A stretch of 38,963 nucleotides of DNA from Rhizophlyctis rosea (GCA_027596075.1 JADGJC010000345.1:1615-40577); one strand, 5' to 3'. Shown: positions 11,701 to 28,927, counted from the stretch's first letter. Made by a program: numbers and translations. The notes: a model not told the origin generated them from the letters alone.

Positions 11701-14700
11701 TAGGGGCGCCAGAGGTAAAATCAAATTGGCAATTGCTAACCTGTCGTGCAGTACAAACACATGGCTCAAAAACGAGGCACTTGAGTAAGCTAAAGGAAAA
11801 AAGGTTATGATTCTGGTGGATGCGCGTTGCTGGGAGCGTATTCCCAAAGCGGTGAGAAACTACAGCTCACCGTCCACACTATGCACCGAAACTTTACCTT
11901 CACCTGTCCATCTTGCGTTCGAAGTCATTGGAACTCCGTGACCTGCATGTAAGCGGCTGTGACGAGCAAAGAGACTGATCCAATCGGGGTTCGTTACCAA
12001 CACGAACGTAGCTCCATCAAGCATGGTAAATGAGTTTCCTCTTATCCTTCAAACCCACGATGCCTTTTTCCTGTGGAACGGGTGAAGTAAGCTGGGGTGA
12101 AAGGTGTTGATGACTGTACAGGGAAAAAGGAGGATTTCCATCAAAGATTATTTGGCGCTCTCAGAGCATGGCTAACATAGGAGTCCTAAGCAATGTCGAG
12201 ACTTAGCCAGGCATGGCAAACGTTGTCCGCAAATACAACATAGTTGGGCGGGATAATGCAGATATATATCAAACTCGACTTGCAATGAGAATATTTTGCG
12301 GTGATCCGAAGACATAGTCAATGACCCAGTGGGCACAATGCACTTCGTGTTTCGTTGAGTGTCCGACCGAATGACATTGATGGCCAAGCGTAAGACCGAT
12401 GGCACAAGATTCGTGAATCTGATTAGTATCATCTCCGACCCCTATCACTGCATTTCGGGGCTCTGCATGATTCAGATTCGACAGCACAAAGCCTTCCCTA
12501 CTCAACTGCGCAGCCAGTGCGCACATTATTCCACCTAGTCAAAGCCAAGCTGCATAAAAATCTTCAACAGAAATACACAATCACAGACAGCCGATGGCTA
12601 GTAACTCCTACTACCATCTCACTCGCTTGCCTCTCCATGTAAGACAAATGTCTTGTTACTTCGTTGAAGAGATGCCTCTTTAAAGCCAAGTGGGAACATA
12701 AAAAGGATGGCTAGAAATTCAATCGAGCTGGTCCGTTGGCTTCTCCTGCTGGTGCCAATTGGTCAGCGTTTGCCTTCGTCACATGCGCATGTTTGACATG
12801 ACTCTCCAAGTATACAACCATACTGCAGAGGATGTTAGGATTGGGAAGAAAAAAACATCTCTGCGAGCCGTGTCGGGATGAAGTACACATGAATGCAAAC
12901 ACCGACTGACTCCCGTATCATCCGCTTCGGTATTTGCCTTTAAGTCGCGTTCGTCATAGTGACAGTATTTTTTGCGTCACGATGCAAAACTGCCGGGGCT
13001 GACAGGAAGAGGTTTGTCGCCAACAGGAAAAGAGATACCGCTTCTGAAACTCACAGGTCAACCAGAACGCGTCTTCTGCGCCACTCTGCTTGCATTAGAT
13101 TGACGTTTTACCTTCAAACCTTTGTCGGGTGGCACTCGAGAGTGTCGTTATTGGCCGAATCGCAGGGGAAAAGGGTAAGAGCAGCCACTGGTCGCATGTT
13201 TGCAAGCCGATGTTGATTGTGCATGCAGAGATTTACATATTGCCCAACACGCTTTGCAAATGCAGACAATTGTGAGACCGTCAGTGCCAATGAATTTGGT
13301 CTTTCAGGAAGAAAACACTGGTCAAGGGGCTCACTGAAATCTTTCTACAACCAGGACGGTTTTGATCTAGATGAACTTCTTGTCCAGGCATCAGCATTGC
13401 GAACACCCCTGAATGACGGTTAGCATTTAGACTCAACAAAGCGGTCAAAGGAGCGGCCTTGCTTAGGAAGCTTCATTCATTATGCTGGGCAAAGGTTAAC
13501 TTCTTTGCGTAGTTCAATTTGGGTCATATCTTTTTGTCACTGGCAAAATCGACAAAGGGTCTTGGTGACGGAGTAAGCGGAACGTTCAAATAGATCGCAC
13601 AAAAAGAGGGGGAGCTCGTACAGAATGCCGCCGTGATGGAGTGTTAACTCATTTCCAGAAAACTCGACGCGCAGTGTTCAGGTAGGTACTGGTGGTGGGG
13701 GGTTTTCCCAAATTTGCCGTTGTGGTCTGCCACAAATATACATACAATGGTCAATCGTCTATCGTCACGGCAAAAAATGAGGGTGCTGCAATAAAGCATC
13801 CTCATCGTCATCCATACGGAGCGGGATCAGCAGTAGTGATTGGCAATATGCTCAACACCACCTTCGTCTGACTTCGAGTGGTCCGACGTCTTGCCGCTCA
13901 AACCCTACATCGTCACCAGCTGTCAAAAGGAACTTTCTTGCGAAATGGGTAAGCCGAAAATAGCTCCTTTTTGCTTCAAAATCCAAAGATCCTCCTCTCC
14001 GCGCCATCGAGATCTTATGCGGCTTTAGGCTTACCCTTTTCGAATATGCCACTTTGTGGGCACATGCGATGGATGAACAGTTCGGATGCTTATATGTCCC
14101 AGTGCATAGTGTCCACATCAAGGCTTTGTGAAGGGAGTACAACAACAGTTTGCGCAACCACATTTGACACACTCTGTGAGCTCGTGTCAAGGAAATTATG
14201 GGTCACTCACTCATTACGGAAGATACGAGCATGTACGATGACGTGCGCTGTACACCGCGACACGAGTCCATTCTCGAGATCGCTGAAAAAGGACACGCCG
14301 ACAACCAGGTCAATGGTCAGATATGTACTATTGTACCATGAGTCAGTGACTGATTCAAAACCTGCCGTCTACCTCTCTCCAGCGTCCCTCTTCCACATTC
14401 TTCGCCCGCCTCAATCAACCAGATAACGACAGGTACTTCGGCCGTTGTTGAAACCGCATTTTGTCACAAATCTCGTGTGCCAACCTTCAAGAGCGGTCTC
14501 AAGGACCTCTTAGATATAACCAGGACCTTCGATTTCCGTTTTCGTGTTGTGTGTAAGTAGGGATGCTCAGGTCAATCCGGGCCGAAACGGCTTGAACCTC
14601 GAAATGCTTATCATGCACAAGGGATTGGTGATCAGGTATAAAAATAAATGTCAGCATGAACTTCTATACAGAAGGCGGCATCCCCATATGCCGCACGAAG

Positions 14701-15183
14701 TCAACCAAAGCAGTATCCCAGTCCTACCGAGCCATCCTAGGTATCCCCCAATGATGAAGTGAAATTGATCTACAACGAACACCTAAACCCCGATATGCCC
14801 ACCTGCCTCGAAGCCACGCGGTTGATTTCCCTTCTCTGACATGTCCCTTTTTGTTATCAGCACGCGATGAGGTGGAGATTCAACGCAAAGTATGCAAAGC
14901 AAAAAAGCATCCCTCAGCTCGCCAGACACGACCTGACACTGGTCATTCGGACCATTTCGGTCGACAGTTTCAGTAGCTACTTTGACGTGGCTGTGGACTG
15001 GTTGTCATGGAGTGAGGAGTCGCTCCAACCCCCATTGTGTGCATTCATGTCGAGTGTGCGTGGTTCCTGGACCGATTGTCGGCAAAAAAAGAGCCTGGGT
15101 GCTGTCGCATCTGAAACCTTGCATGTACATCAATGGTGCTCATGCAGGTATTTTGGTCTCCGACATCAATAATATCATCCAAA
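8705..15183. other. Gene-free stretch
   Basis: About 6.5 kb without a gene I can support. The first 300 bases are presumably the 3' flank of the receiver gene. Beyond that all open frames are under about 150 codons, lie on both strands in shifting frames and show no domain, signal peptide or clear splice pattern. I saw no rRNA, tRNA or transposase motif. I read it as non-coding or decayed sequence. Confidence 0.5.
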
Positions 15184-17265
15184 TCATCCAACTGTCACGG
15201 GCTGGTGTAGATTCTGATCCACTTCGGAATGCAGACAAAAAAGGTGTCCGACACCATGGCGCAGGAACACCCTGCCCAAAGCGGACCTCAACGCAAAGAG
15301 CCTCTGACAACAGCTCACCATCATCCATCGAGGGTCCTTCCATGAAGGATCGATAGGTGTCCTCAGCTGCCATTTGTGAATGCGACTATATAGACTATTG
15401 ATGAATACTATGTTATATAGCTCAGCTAACATCACGAAACTCACGCAGGAAGCTCCATGCATCGTCCACAATGATGAGGTTTCTCTCCTTCTGGACCAAA
15501 CAATGATTTTTTGCTGAAGATGAAGATTGAGACGGGCGATGGGGGTACGCAGATCGATGTCGCTGAACATTGATTGAGTAAACCAGAAAAAGGCATGGCC
15601 CGGGCCGAGAATACAGTCACCCTCCTTGATCGTCAGGGCCAAAGAGTCAATGCAAGGTGGACCAAGACTTGAGATTGAAAAGTCAAGTAATAACTGATTA
15701 TGTGTGTGGCTGCACCTCTTATCTAGCTCAAGACGAATATATGACTCAAGCATTTCTGCAAATGACCGCCTGCAAGAAGAGAACAAAGATATGAGCAGTG
15801 AAATCGAGGCCCGAACCATCCCATTCAGTTCAAACTGTTCAAATTTGAGATGGCACCGGGAGATTGGATAATGCACTCAACAAAGCAGCAACCCTTCTCG
15901 ACAGGGCGGTCCGCACGATTTGTTTGAAACATGCGAAAAGGTAATTCACCACGGATTGGACGCCGTCCAAACTTTGTGATGGCCGTCACGAAAAAGAGAG
16001 GATATTTTGTCGGCCTTGGATTTGCAAGTAAGGTACTGACGTCCTTCTACGCACAGGCTTCCTTGTTATTTCACTACTCCAATCATTCCGAGTATGGTGG
16101 GATTGTGGAAGGACAGCATCAGGTGCTACTGTACAACTGGTCAAGGATGAAGTGCGTGCTGACTAAGAGAAAAGAATACGAATTCCCGCGGGCAACTCCC
16201 TAAACAAACTCCGCCGCTTGAAGGGTGACTTGAAGGGTGTGCGCTTGTGACCATTAGTGGCCCATAAACTCGATCGACTACAACTGTTCACTTGGCTTTG
16301 TAACGGCTGTCAGCAACAAAAAAGCAAGTGACGGCTCCCTGCAGTCGGGTGTCGGCTTCCCACAAAAGACTTCTACACCTGATTCAAACAACATGGAGCT
16401 TCTCAATCCTGCTCCGGCGTTTCGCACCATGAATGCACGTTGATTGCTCTAACGAGAACACAGGCATCAACAAAGAATAGGAGGAGTACAAAGATTACGT
16501 CAATATTGTGCCGAACGGATGACGCCATAACATGACCTCTACATGTCCGAAGATGTCCGAATTTGCAGCAGGAAGGTCGGGACTAAGGCTACTCAGCTGT
16601 CTGAAGGTACACAACACCAGGCCAATAGAGAGAGTGTTTGGGGCGAAGAGGACAAAGCGACCATACTGAAGTTCTGCAGCTAGTTGATCTGCCCAGAATT
16701 TCCTCCTTTGAACGGTGTGTGTGGCCAGAACGACAGTTGTGCACCCTTCTCGAATAGCCATTCATATCCTTCCTTCCAAAACGAGCGCCAGACGAAATCA
16801 TCCCAGTCACCAGGCGAGGGCAGCTGACTCCCTGGCATAGTCACTCTGTCTATGCGCAACCCCCTCACATGGACTGGTAGGTAGCGCGTTGGACCAAGTG
16901 CAAAGAGGGCGTTGAGATCGTCACCGTGGGAAAGTGTGACTTGATCACCCTGTGTGGGAAAGTCTGGGAAGAGATGGAAGCAGTGACGGAAGAGTGTCTC
17001 ATTCTCGCCCTTGATGGGAATCCTCGATTGCATGATGATGAGAAATGGGGACAACGTCACTGTGCCACTCTCCCTAGGGTGGCTTCTCCTGTGCCAGCCT
17101 GATAGCCATCATATCGACATGTTCTTGATAGCTCGCTATCATTTTTGGGCCAGAGTGATAACTCCAACTCACCCTATCCATAATATCCCCAATACGGTGT
17201 GTCACGAGACCCCTCTCCCTCCACCGCCTCCCCACGGTATTTTTCCCATACCGTGACTTTGCCAC
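15184..17265 (-). pseudogene. Possible decayed multi-exon gene, unidentified
   Basis: Several minus-strand pieces look more protein-like than the surroundings. A 230-codon frame (15876-15184) is the longest unexplained one in the window. It contains splice-like sites: a polypyrimidine acceptor ending near 15771 before RSFAEMLESY, and a GTGAGT donor near 15447 followed by an ATAG acceptor near 15390. Upstream, a frame at about 17060-16680 encodes a plausible globular stretch (FRHCFHLFPDFPTQ, then DWDDFVWRSFWKEGYEWLF), but it ends shortly after EWLFEKG. A neighbouring frame starting at 16761 continues with TTVVLATHTVQRRKFW, as if shifted by one base. I do not recognise the family. It could be a frameshifted pseudogene, a degenerate multicopy gene or chance. 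It is divergent from the eS27 gene and ends about 120 bp upstream of it. Confidence 0.25.
17126..17255. promoter_or_regulatory. Two palindromes upstream of the eS27 gene
   Basis: Two inverted repeats lie 135-265 bp before the eS27 start codon. The first is tgatagc-tc-gctatca (17126-17141), a perfect 7-bp arm pair. The second is cacggtat-ttttccc-ataccgtg (17233-17255), a perfect 8-bp arm pair; a related tacggtg also occurs at 17194-17200. A role as protein-binding sites in the promoter is an inference from position and symmetry only. Confidence 0.35.
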
Positions 17266-17389
17266 TCATTGCATGCAAGTGCAGGCCTGGCAGGGTTGCT
17301 GTGGGAGGAGAGTGAAATAGGTCCTGGTCTTCATACAAAATTGATCCTTCCCTTTCCCGCCCACAACGGACTATTAGTAGACTGCAAAG

Positions 17390-18313
17390 ATGACGGTGAG
17401 TGTCGTTACTTGGTTGGATGGATGGATGTGTGCTGCTGATGGATTGTGTTCCTCTTCGACAGGTGTCCGTTCGTGCGTATCAGATGTGATGGATGGATGG
17501 ATGGGGAAGGTGGATGGTGGGATGGATGGGTGGGAAGGTCGGGTGGGGTAATGGCCATGACGCCGATGGGGCCGACATTTGACGAAATGGGGACGACCAG
17601 AGCGGACGAGGTGTTGGTTCCGAACCGTGGGGAGAACCTTTGTCGGTGGGAATGTGGAACAGGCTGTGGGAATTGGTGGCATCGGGTCAGGCGGATGGAG
17701 GGTCGATCTTTGGATATTTTTTGAGCCAACACAACAATTTCCCACGGGAGATCACTTTGCCGGTTCTGCAACACGTACACATATCACATTCCACATACGC
17801 ACGACGGACACCGCAGCACTCCATTGTCAGTCGACTCATTGACATGTCAAGACGTGAATACTCATCCCACTTTCCCACCATCCAGCTCGCCGTTGACCTC
17901 CTCAACCCGCTCGAATCCACTGAGCGCCGCAGGCACAAGCTCAAGCGTCTCGTGCAGAGCCCTAACTCTTACTTCATGGACGTTAAGTGCCCTGGTATGT
18001 TGACATACTTTTCCTTTTACTTCTGGGCATTCTCGCTCACGTCAAACCCCGTTTTCCCACAGGTTGCTTCAACATCACCACCGTCTTCAGCCACGCTCAA
18101 ACCGTCGTTCTCTGCGCCAGCTGTGCAACTGTCCTCTGCCAACCCACTGGTGGCAAGGCACGTTTGACCGGTACGTTCCCATTCCCACGTCTCCATTTTC
18201 ATCTCCTGCCGCACTCTCTGCCGCCCTACTCCACCACCTTACTCATATCAAACTAACGCAATTGTCCATTCCATTCTCCAGAGGGCTGCTCGTTCAGGAA
18301 GAAGTCCGCTTAA
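17390..18313 (+). CDS. RPS27: 40S ribosomal protein eS27
   Basis: Four exons: 17390-17395, 17886-17994, 18063-18170 and 18282-18313, with introns of 490, 68 and 111 bp, all GT-AG. The spliced product has 84 residues, the usual family length. It begins [10 protein letters not shown] and has the conserved [17 protein letters not shown] segment and four zinc-ribbon cysteines (Cys37, Cys40, Cys56, Cys59), followed by [15 protein letters not shown]. It is a small-subunit protein of the cytosolic ribosome. The first coding exon is only ATG ACG, directly followed by a GTGAGT donor. This short 5' exon and long first intron are common in fungal ribosomal protein genes. The leader holds a pyrimidine tract (ccttccctttcccgccc) about 30 bases before the ATG. 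An in-frame ATG further into intron 1 (about 17844) would add a non-homologous N-terminus, so I reject it. Confidence 0.95.
17415..17535. repeat. GGAT tetranucleotide repeats in eS27 intron 1
   Basis: Two clusters of imperfect GGAT repeats lie at 17415-17428 and 17488-17535 inside the first intron of the eS27 gene. They account for the long but meaningless open frames on both strands here (His/Pro/Ser-rich on the minus strand, Gly/Trp/Asp-rich on the plus strand). Confidence 0.7.
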
Positions 18314-18889
18314 ATCACTTAAAATCAACCTTAAGATGCATATTCCCTATCTGACGTTCGACCATCCACACGCCTCAGCATCAGTGTCGCTATCATCACG
18401 AAGAAGAAGACGGGGGTCTGGTGCTGCAGGTTTTTGTTGGGCGCGAAGGGCGTCGGCGTGTATATTATTCTTTGTGGGCCAAATATACATCTTCGGATAA
18501 AAATGGTGATGGTGCGGAGTTGTTTAAGGGTTGGTTGAGGGTTGGTTGGTGTGGGGGTTGCGGAAGTTGTGGTTGTGGATGGAGTGGATGGCGATCTTTA
18601 TGGTGGAGTGATGGAGACTGGTCGGGTTTTGGAAGTTGTTGGTGGAGAGTCGAAGGTTGTGTGAGGTGTTATGGAGTTTCGTTGTTGCAATCAACTGTAT
18701 TCGGGGGAGGTCATCCAATTCTTTGCATTTGGCCGTCAACGGGATTTGGAAAAAATAAAAATGTTGGCAGAAGAAGGACCTGGAGGGACTGGGATCACGG
18801 CCTTGAAACGCGTCCTCAGTCATGACGATGAATGCTCAAGTCAATCGACCAATCAGAATTGGTTTGGCTTCCACATGTACAGTCGTTCG
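18314..18889. other. 3' flank of eS27 with GT-rich low-complexity DNA
   Basis: No gene. A perfect 8-bp hairpin, tgtatatt (18459-18466) with aatataca (18482-18489), lies about 150 bp after the eS27 stop. From 18520 to 18680 the plus strand is G/T-rich (repeated ggttg, gttgtgg), giving a 134-codon Gly/Trp/Cys-rich frame that I do not believe is coding. Confidence 0.55.
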
Positions 18890-20700
18890 CCATGAGTTCT
18901 CAAGTTATGATCCTCCTCCCATTGTCACATTCCTTCCAAAACTCATGACAGATCAAAAATCCCAGTCCACATGGTGTTTCGTCAACACCAGTGTAGCGTC
19001 CTAGGTGGCATTTAGTTCCATACTTCGCTTTTTGTTCCAGTCAGGAGGTGCACACATGGATTGACTGTATTGTGGTGAAACAAAAAAGATATGCCCTTGA
19101 ACATCCGCAAACAGAATCCATGTTTGGCGCGACATTGCATATGGTTCCAATCTGCCTTGGGATTGCAAAAATGCCTATGAATGTGCGGCAAATTCTGCCA
19201 AATTCCACAAAAGACAATACTCAAGATTCACAGCTCTGTCGGACTGATCCTCTCAAAACATGGACTTGCAGCTCTGATTTTCTTAGGATATGCACGATCC
19301 ATCTCATCAAACCGAACCTGAAGACCGCAGTCTGGGCAATGCCGTTCTAACAGACAACCTTACACTTCCTTTTGATCAAGGCAGTGGACTTTCAAGACAA
19401 GCAGAGATTGAGTGTTGCTTGACCAGGAGGAGAAAAATTTTATAACAAATTACAGCAAATTCCCCGTCAACAAAGATTGTGCATCTAGCGCTGAAAGTTT
19501 CTTGTACAAACATCCTCGAAGTCCTTTAGGGAGGTCTTCGACATTTTACTTGCAGATATTACATTCAGAAAATGACAGCTACCATCAGACCAACCTGACC
19601 GCAAATGTCAATGTTCCTACCACCGGAAACGTCTTCATGAATCGGAGGAGCGGGAGGGGAACAACAACGATGCCAGTGCTGGTGCATATTTTCCAGGCGA
19701 TGTCAGGCCAAAAGGTGAATGAAATGATCATGCGGATTGATTTCCAACCAGTATTCTCAGCGGACTATTCAAAGCGCCCGCGAGACTTATAGATCCTATT
19801 GGTCAGTTTGGTCATCTTGGCGACGGTCCAATCGCATTCAGAGAGTCGCTGGACCCCTTAAAATGGCACAGTCATCGCGACGTGGCGGCTGTGCCACCGT
19901 TGAGGATGGGACGAAACAAGTGCAAGATGTTGGGAACGTTACGCATTGGTACATTTGATACTAGTGGTGGACTAGCACAGTAAGCAATGAGCGTTGTGGC
20001 ATTGTTCTATGGTCGATAGCCTACGCAGTACAATCGGCAGCACTCTCTGTATACGCCTGGTGTGAATATCATCATGCAGTTCCTCATTCCCCTTACTTCT
20101 AGTCATTTTTTTTTCATTCGACGCTTGGATGAGGACGCAGTGCTATAATTTTGATGATTGATCTCGAACCATATCATCCAATTGACATCAATCATGCACT
20201 GTCCAATCGGCTTACCTCCATCCCAACTTTCCAAATAGTCCATGGTCGCTTGTTCATTCGCAAAAACACATGTCAACCACCGAACCCACACGATCTTGCC
20301 GGCAGTCTGACCGCCAGCCACTTCGCTCTCTTCAGCATTTGCACAGTTTGTTCTGTTTTGAATGAGTACAGAGTCATGCGCTCGTATGCGAAAATGGCCA
20401 AACCCGCCAGCCATACATTCTACTGTTCCGTGCCTGTTAGCAAAAGCCGGTACCACCACAACATTCTCAACTTCACGACGTCGCATGGTTGTAGTGCATT
20501 CATCTGTCGACCCTGTTGCATTTCTTTTGAGGCCCAGGAGGCATATGAAAACGGTCCGTCAACAGCCTGAGCTGCCAAAAAAAAAAAAAAAAACATCGTA
20601 CGGAAGGGCATGGAGTGGGTGGCAAAGCGCATGCGGGCTACCAAGAAAGGTACTGAAGTTCACATGGTGGAATTGTCGTTGATACCACTTCCATACTGTA
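18890..20700. repeat. Diverged duplicated segment, copy 1
   Basis: By eye this stretch aligns with 20600-22260 in the same orientation at offsets of about 1600-1675 bases. Anchors include tccatgtttggcgcgac at 19117 against tccatgcttggcgcgac at 20792, cactctctgt at 20041 against 21639, and catttcttttgaggcc at 20519 against catttccttttggggcc at 22117. Between anchors the match is weak with many indels, so the duplication is old. No open frame is shared, and I see no transposase or terminal repeats. A run of 17 A residues (20577-20593) lies inside. Confidence 0.6.
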
Positions 20701-22260
20701 CGAGACCTCTCTAGTGTAGCATTTTTTGTTCTAGTCAACCCGGTGACACACTGACACGAAAAGAAATGCTCGTTAACGTCGGCATAGCGGATCCATGCTT
20801 GGCGCGACAATGTATGTGACTCTAACGGCTTTGATATTTGCAACATATCAATCATAACATGGGCATAACTTCCTCGAGTTCCACGGTTTTGCTGGCATAT
20901 ACTTCAACGTCCTGATAAGCCTTGATCTTCAATCAAAAACTCAAATCCTGAACAGAGCGGGAAGAGATGTGCTGGCAAAACCGCCCACCCGGATTGATGG
21001 ATCAGCCTCGTCCGATGCCAGTCCTACAGGCCCTATTTACATTCTTTTTGTGCCACGCCTATGAACTGTTGGAATCCCTGAGATCCAGCGCAATGGTGAA
21101 TCTCTGAAGGAAAAGTGCAAACCAAAAAAGCAATTCCCAGGACAGTAGCGGATGCGCTCTGGATCGTTTCCAAATCGTGAGCAGGTTCTGAATCGCGATG
21201 ATGCAGAGTCGGACTTCACAGTAGATGTGGTGCTTTTAATCCCGGACCAGTCCCCATTGAAATGAAGCCGAGAGTGCTGTCTATACATTGTCATGTCGGG
21301 GAGATCCTCTCCGACGCCTTCTAACATCAAATATCATTCCACGAAAACCGGTCGTCACAAATCCGTACAAGTTTGCGGCCGAGTCACGAAGTTCAAAAAG
21401 AAAAACCGCCCAAGAATGCTAAATGTTGCCTCACGAGGCATTTGGACGAATGGGTGAGCAATCATGATATAAGATATCCATGCCCAATCTTGATTCTTGA
21501 ATGAGATTTGAAAAACCAGTACGCTTGATTTGGGCATCAGGGCGCTTGAAATTGGTGGTGAACGCATCAATGTAAGGGATGGATGGGTTTCGGCATTGCT
21601 CTTTGCTCCAAATCATGCCTTCACTTGCCGTACGGTAACACTCTCTGTCCATATGTCGAGAAAACATTATCATTCAGTTCCTGGTGCGTCCAGTTTCCAG
21701 TCTTTTTTTGTTTTCCCCTTTCATGGCGGATGAGAAGGCGATGGCACATTGTATGATGTTTGAAGGATGAAAGGACGCACTATTCAATTGGGTTTTCTCA
21801 TCTCCTTTTCAACTTATCCAGATCGTCCATGATCACCCATCAACCGCAAAAAAATGACATCGACGAAGAACAAATTCTCTGCGATCCTGCCCGACAGTCT
21901 GACCACCAAAGACTTACTTTCTCCAAACGATTGTACAGATGCAATGTAATTTTCTAACATCATTGCAGTATTGTTTGTTGATGTGCGCTAAATAGCTAAT
22001 GCCGCGAATCGTATGTTGCACTGTTTCGTTGCCAATTACTGAAGCTACGTATCAAGCCCAGGTTCTCCTTTTGACGATCTCCCTTCGATACAATGCACTT
22101 CTTTTCCGAATCTTGTCATTTCCTTTTGGGGCCGGGAGGTATATGTAAACGGCCAGTCAGTGGCATACCGGATCCCTCAAATCACTATGCTAGAGGTGGC
22201 AAAAGGAAAAGCCGTATACCATATGGAACGAGGGCACCAAGCCGCAGGCCAGCTTGGCCC
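20701..22260. repeat. Diverged duplicated segment, copy 2
   Basis: This is the tandem partner of the segment at 18890-20700. Corresponding landmarks keep their order: the ggcgcgac anchor, a gccNgtcctacag-like stretch near 21015 (19340 in copy 1), cactctctgt, gacagtctgaccaccaa near 21893 (ggcagtctgaccgccag near 20300 in copy 1), and the ggaggtatatgtaaacgg stretch near 22134. A faint third start (ttcacgttacactatggtg near 22390) may exist but is cut by the assembly gap. Confidence 0.6.
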
Positions 22261-27752
<5,492 letters not shown>

Positions 27753-28406
27753 ATGCTTTCCGCAAGGAGAGGCTGTTTCTCTACTGCATGCGAAGCAGTA
27801 TAGCGCCTTTTAGATAGAGCGTAGCGCCCAAGTTCCTATTAGCTCTCGATATATTCTGTATGATGTTAGTTTTATGCATGGATTGGTATACCGCTTTATG
27901 ATTGTAGCGATTGGTCTGTGATCAATATACATCTCTCGAATGCTGGTCGTTCGAAAAACATACATAATATGTTGGTGTTGAGATGCGCTTTTTTGGTGGC
28001 ACGGCAAATGAAGCGCAGTTGCGGACATTTTGATTGATACTGGTTGGCGGATGAATAAGTGTTGGGAGGTGGACGGCGGTTATGATATCGATGAACAAAG
28101 CGAATCTTCCGAATCGAGCTTGAGGAAGCTGCAGGTGGTGAAAATCTCATGAAAAGGACCAAGAGCCTTGGGGCCAGAGTGCGGCCGTGCAGAGACTGAC
28201 TTGGACGTCACAAACGTCATTGGATGTCAGCGGAAGGGGTGACGAACTTTGACTACACGGACTTCACCACTTGTGCAAAGCAACAAACGGTCGCATCCCT
28301 TGAAGTATTTACTAGTCATCTGGGCAATTCTGGCGAAATCGGCTGTGTTGATTGTGAATAACCATGACACAGAGTTCGAAGTTTGGTTGCGACGGCGCAC
28401 ATGATG
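27753..28406. other. 3' flank of the xylanase gene
   Basis: No gene seen. The first ~150 bases are A/T-rich and probably the 3' UTR. The rest has only short frames without motifs. The end (gcacatgatg near 28398-28405) already resembles the tail of the hairpin repeat unit that follows. Confidence 0.5.
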
Positions 28407-28616
28407 TGTGGGAACAGAATATATGTTCTATAAAATTTTCATGGAGCCGCATGATGGCGGCGCGATGGAACGATCCTATCGATGTTCCATAAAGTCTGCA
28501 TGATGGATGGAGTCCGCAGTGGAAATGTCCTGTCTATATTCCAATGTGCATAATTGGGGCCCGCGATAGAACTGTTTCATTCATGTTCTATAGTCTGCAT
28601 GATGCAATCCGGGGTG
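28407..28616. repeat. Four degenerate ~50-bp tandem repeats with a conserved hairpin
   Basis: Units run roughly 28407-28463, 28464-28518, 28519-28564 and 28565-28616. Each starts with a short inverted repeat and continues with a taaagtctgcatgatgg-like tail. The stems are ggaaca/tgttct, tggaac/gttcca, tggaa/ttcca and atagaac/gttctat. The bases differ between units, but pairing is kept (for example G-C in unit 2 is A-T in unit 4). That suggests the folded form, not the sequence, is conserved. No open frame is shared. Confidence 0.6.
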
Positions 28617-28713
28617 AATGTGTCCAAAGTGTCCAAAAGCGAATTTTCCGCTAGGGTGGAAAACTACAAATTCGAAGAACAACGGGAAAGATTCTACATT
28701 CGAAAAAGAATGT

Positions 28714-28719
28714 AAAAAA
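28714..28719 (-). terminator. Pol III terminator of tRNA-Lys
   Basis: Six A residues on the plus strand read as TTTTTT on the minus strand, 14 bases downstream of the mature tRNA-Lys 3' end. This is the first T-run long enough to stop RNA polymerase III. Confidence 0.7.
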
Positions 28720-28732
28720 TCCAACCAAATAG

Positions 28733-28823
28733 CGCCCGATGTGGGGCTCGAACCCACGACCTTAAGGTGGCTGCTAAGTTTTTGCTTAAAAGCCTCACGC
28801 TCTACCAACTGAGCTAACCGGGC
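28733..28823 (-). tRNA. tRNA-Lys(TTT) with 18-nt intron
   Basis: A minus-strand cloverleaf. Acceptor arm gcccggt (28823-28817) pairs with atcgggc (28740-28734), with discriminator G at 28733. The D arm has agctcagttggtagagc. Anticodon arm tgagg pairs with cctta (28767-28763), and the loop starts ctttta with anticodon TTT at 28790-28788. The T arm is gtggg-ttcgagc-cccac. Between position 37 and position 38 lie 18 extra bases (28786-28769), the standard place for a nuclear tRNA intron. Without them the tRNA is 73 nt. Trimming would need the tRNA splicing endonuclease and ligase. Confidence 0.93.
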
Positions 28824-28927
28824 TGGTTGATCTGATTGAAAACTGCGTATGATTCAAACGTTTCACCAATTGGTAGGTAGCATGTTTTATTCAGAAGATT
28901 GTGAGTGGGAACCGGGATCCAATGGTC

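Noticed and set aside
17374..17780. Two ~124-codon minus-strand frames over eS27 intron 1
   Set aside because: Generated by GGAT repeats (His/Pro/Ser-rich translation), inside the intron of a well-supported gene.
18421..18825. 134-codon plus-strand frame after eS27
   Set aside because: Low-complexity Gly/Trp/Cys translation of G/T-rich DNA; no domain and no conserved start context.
20577..20593. A17 run as a retroposon poly-A tail
   Set aside because: No element body with a defined 5' end or target-site duplication is visible upstream; it lies inside a duplicated segment.
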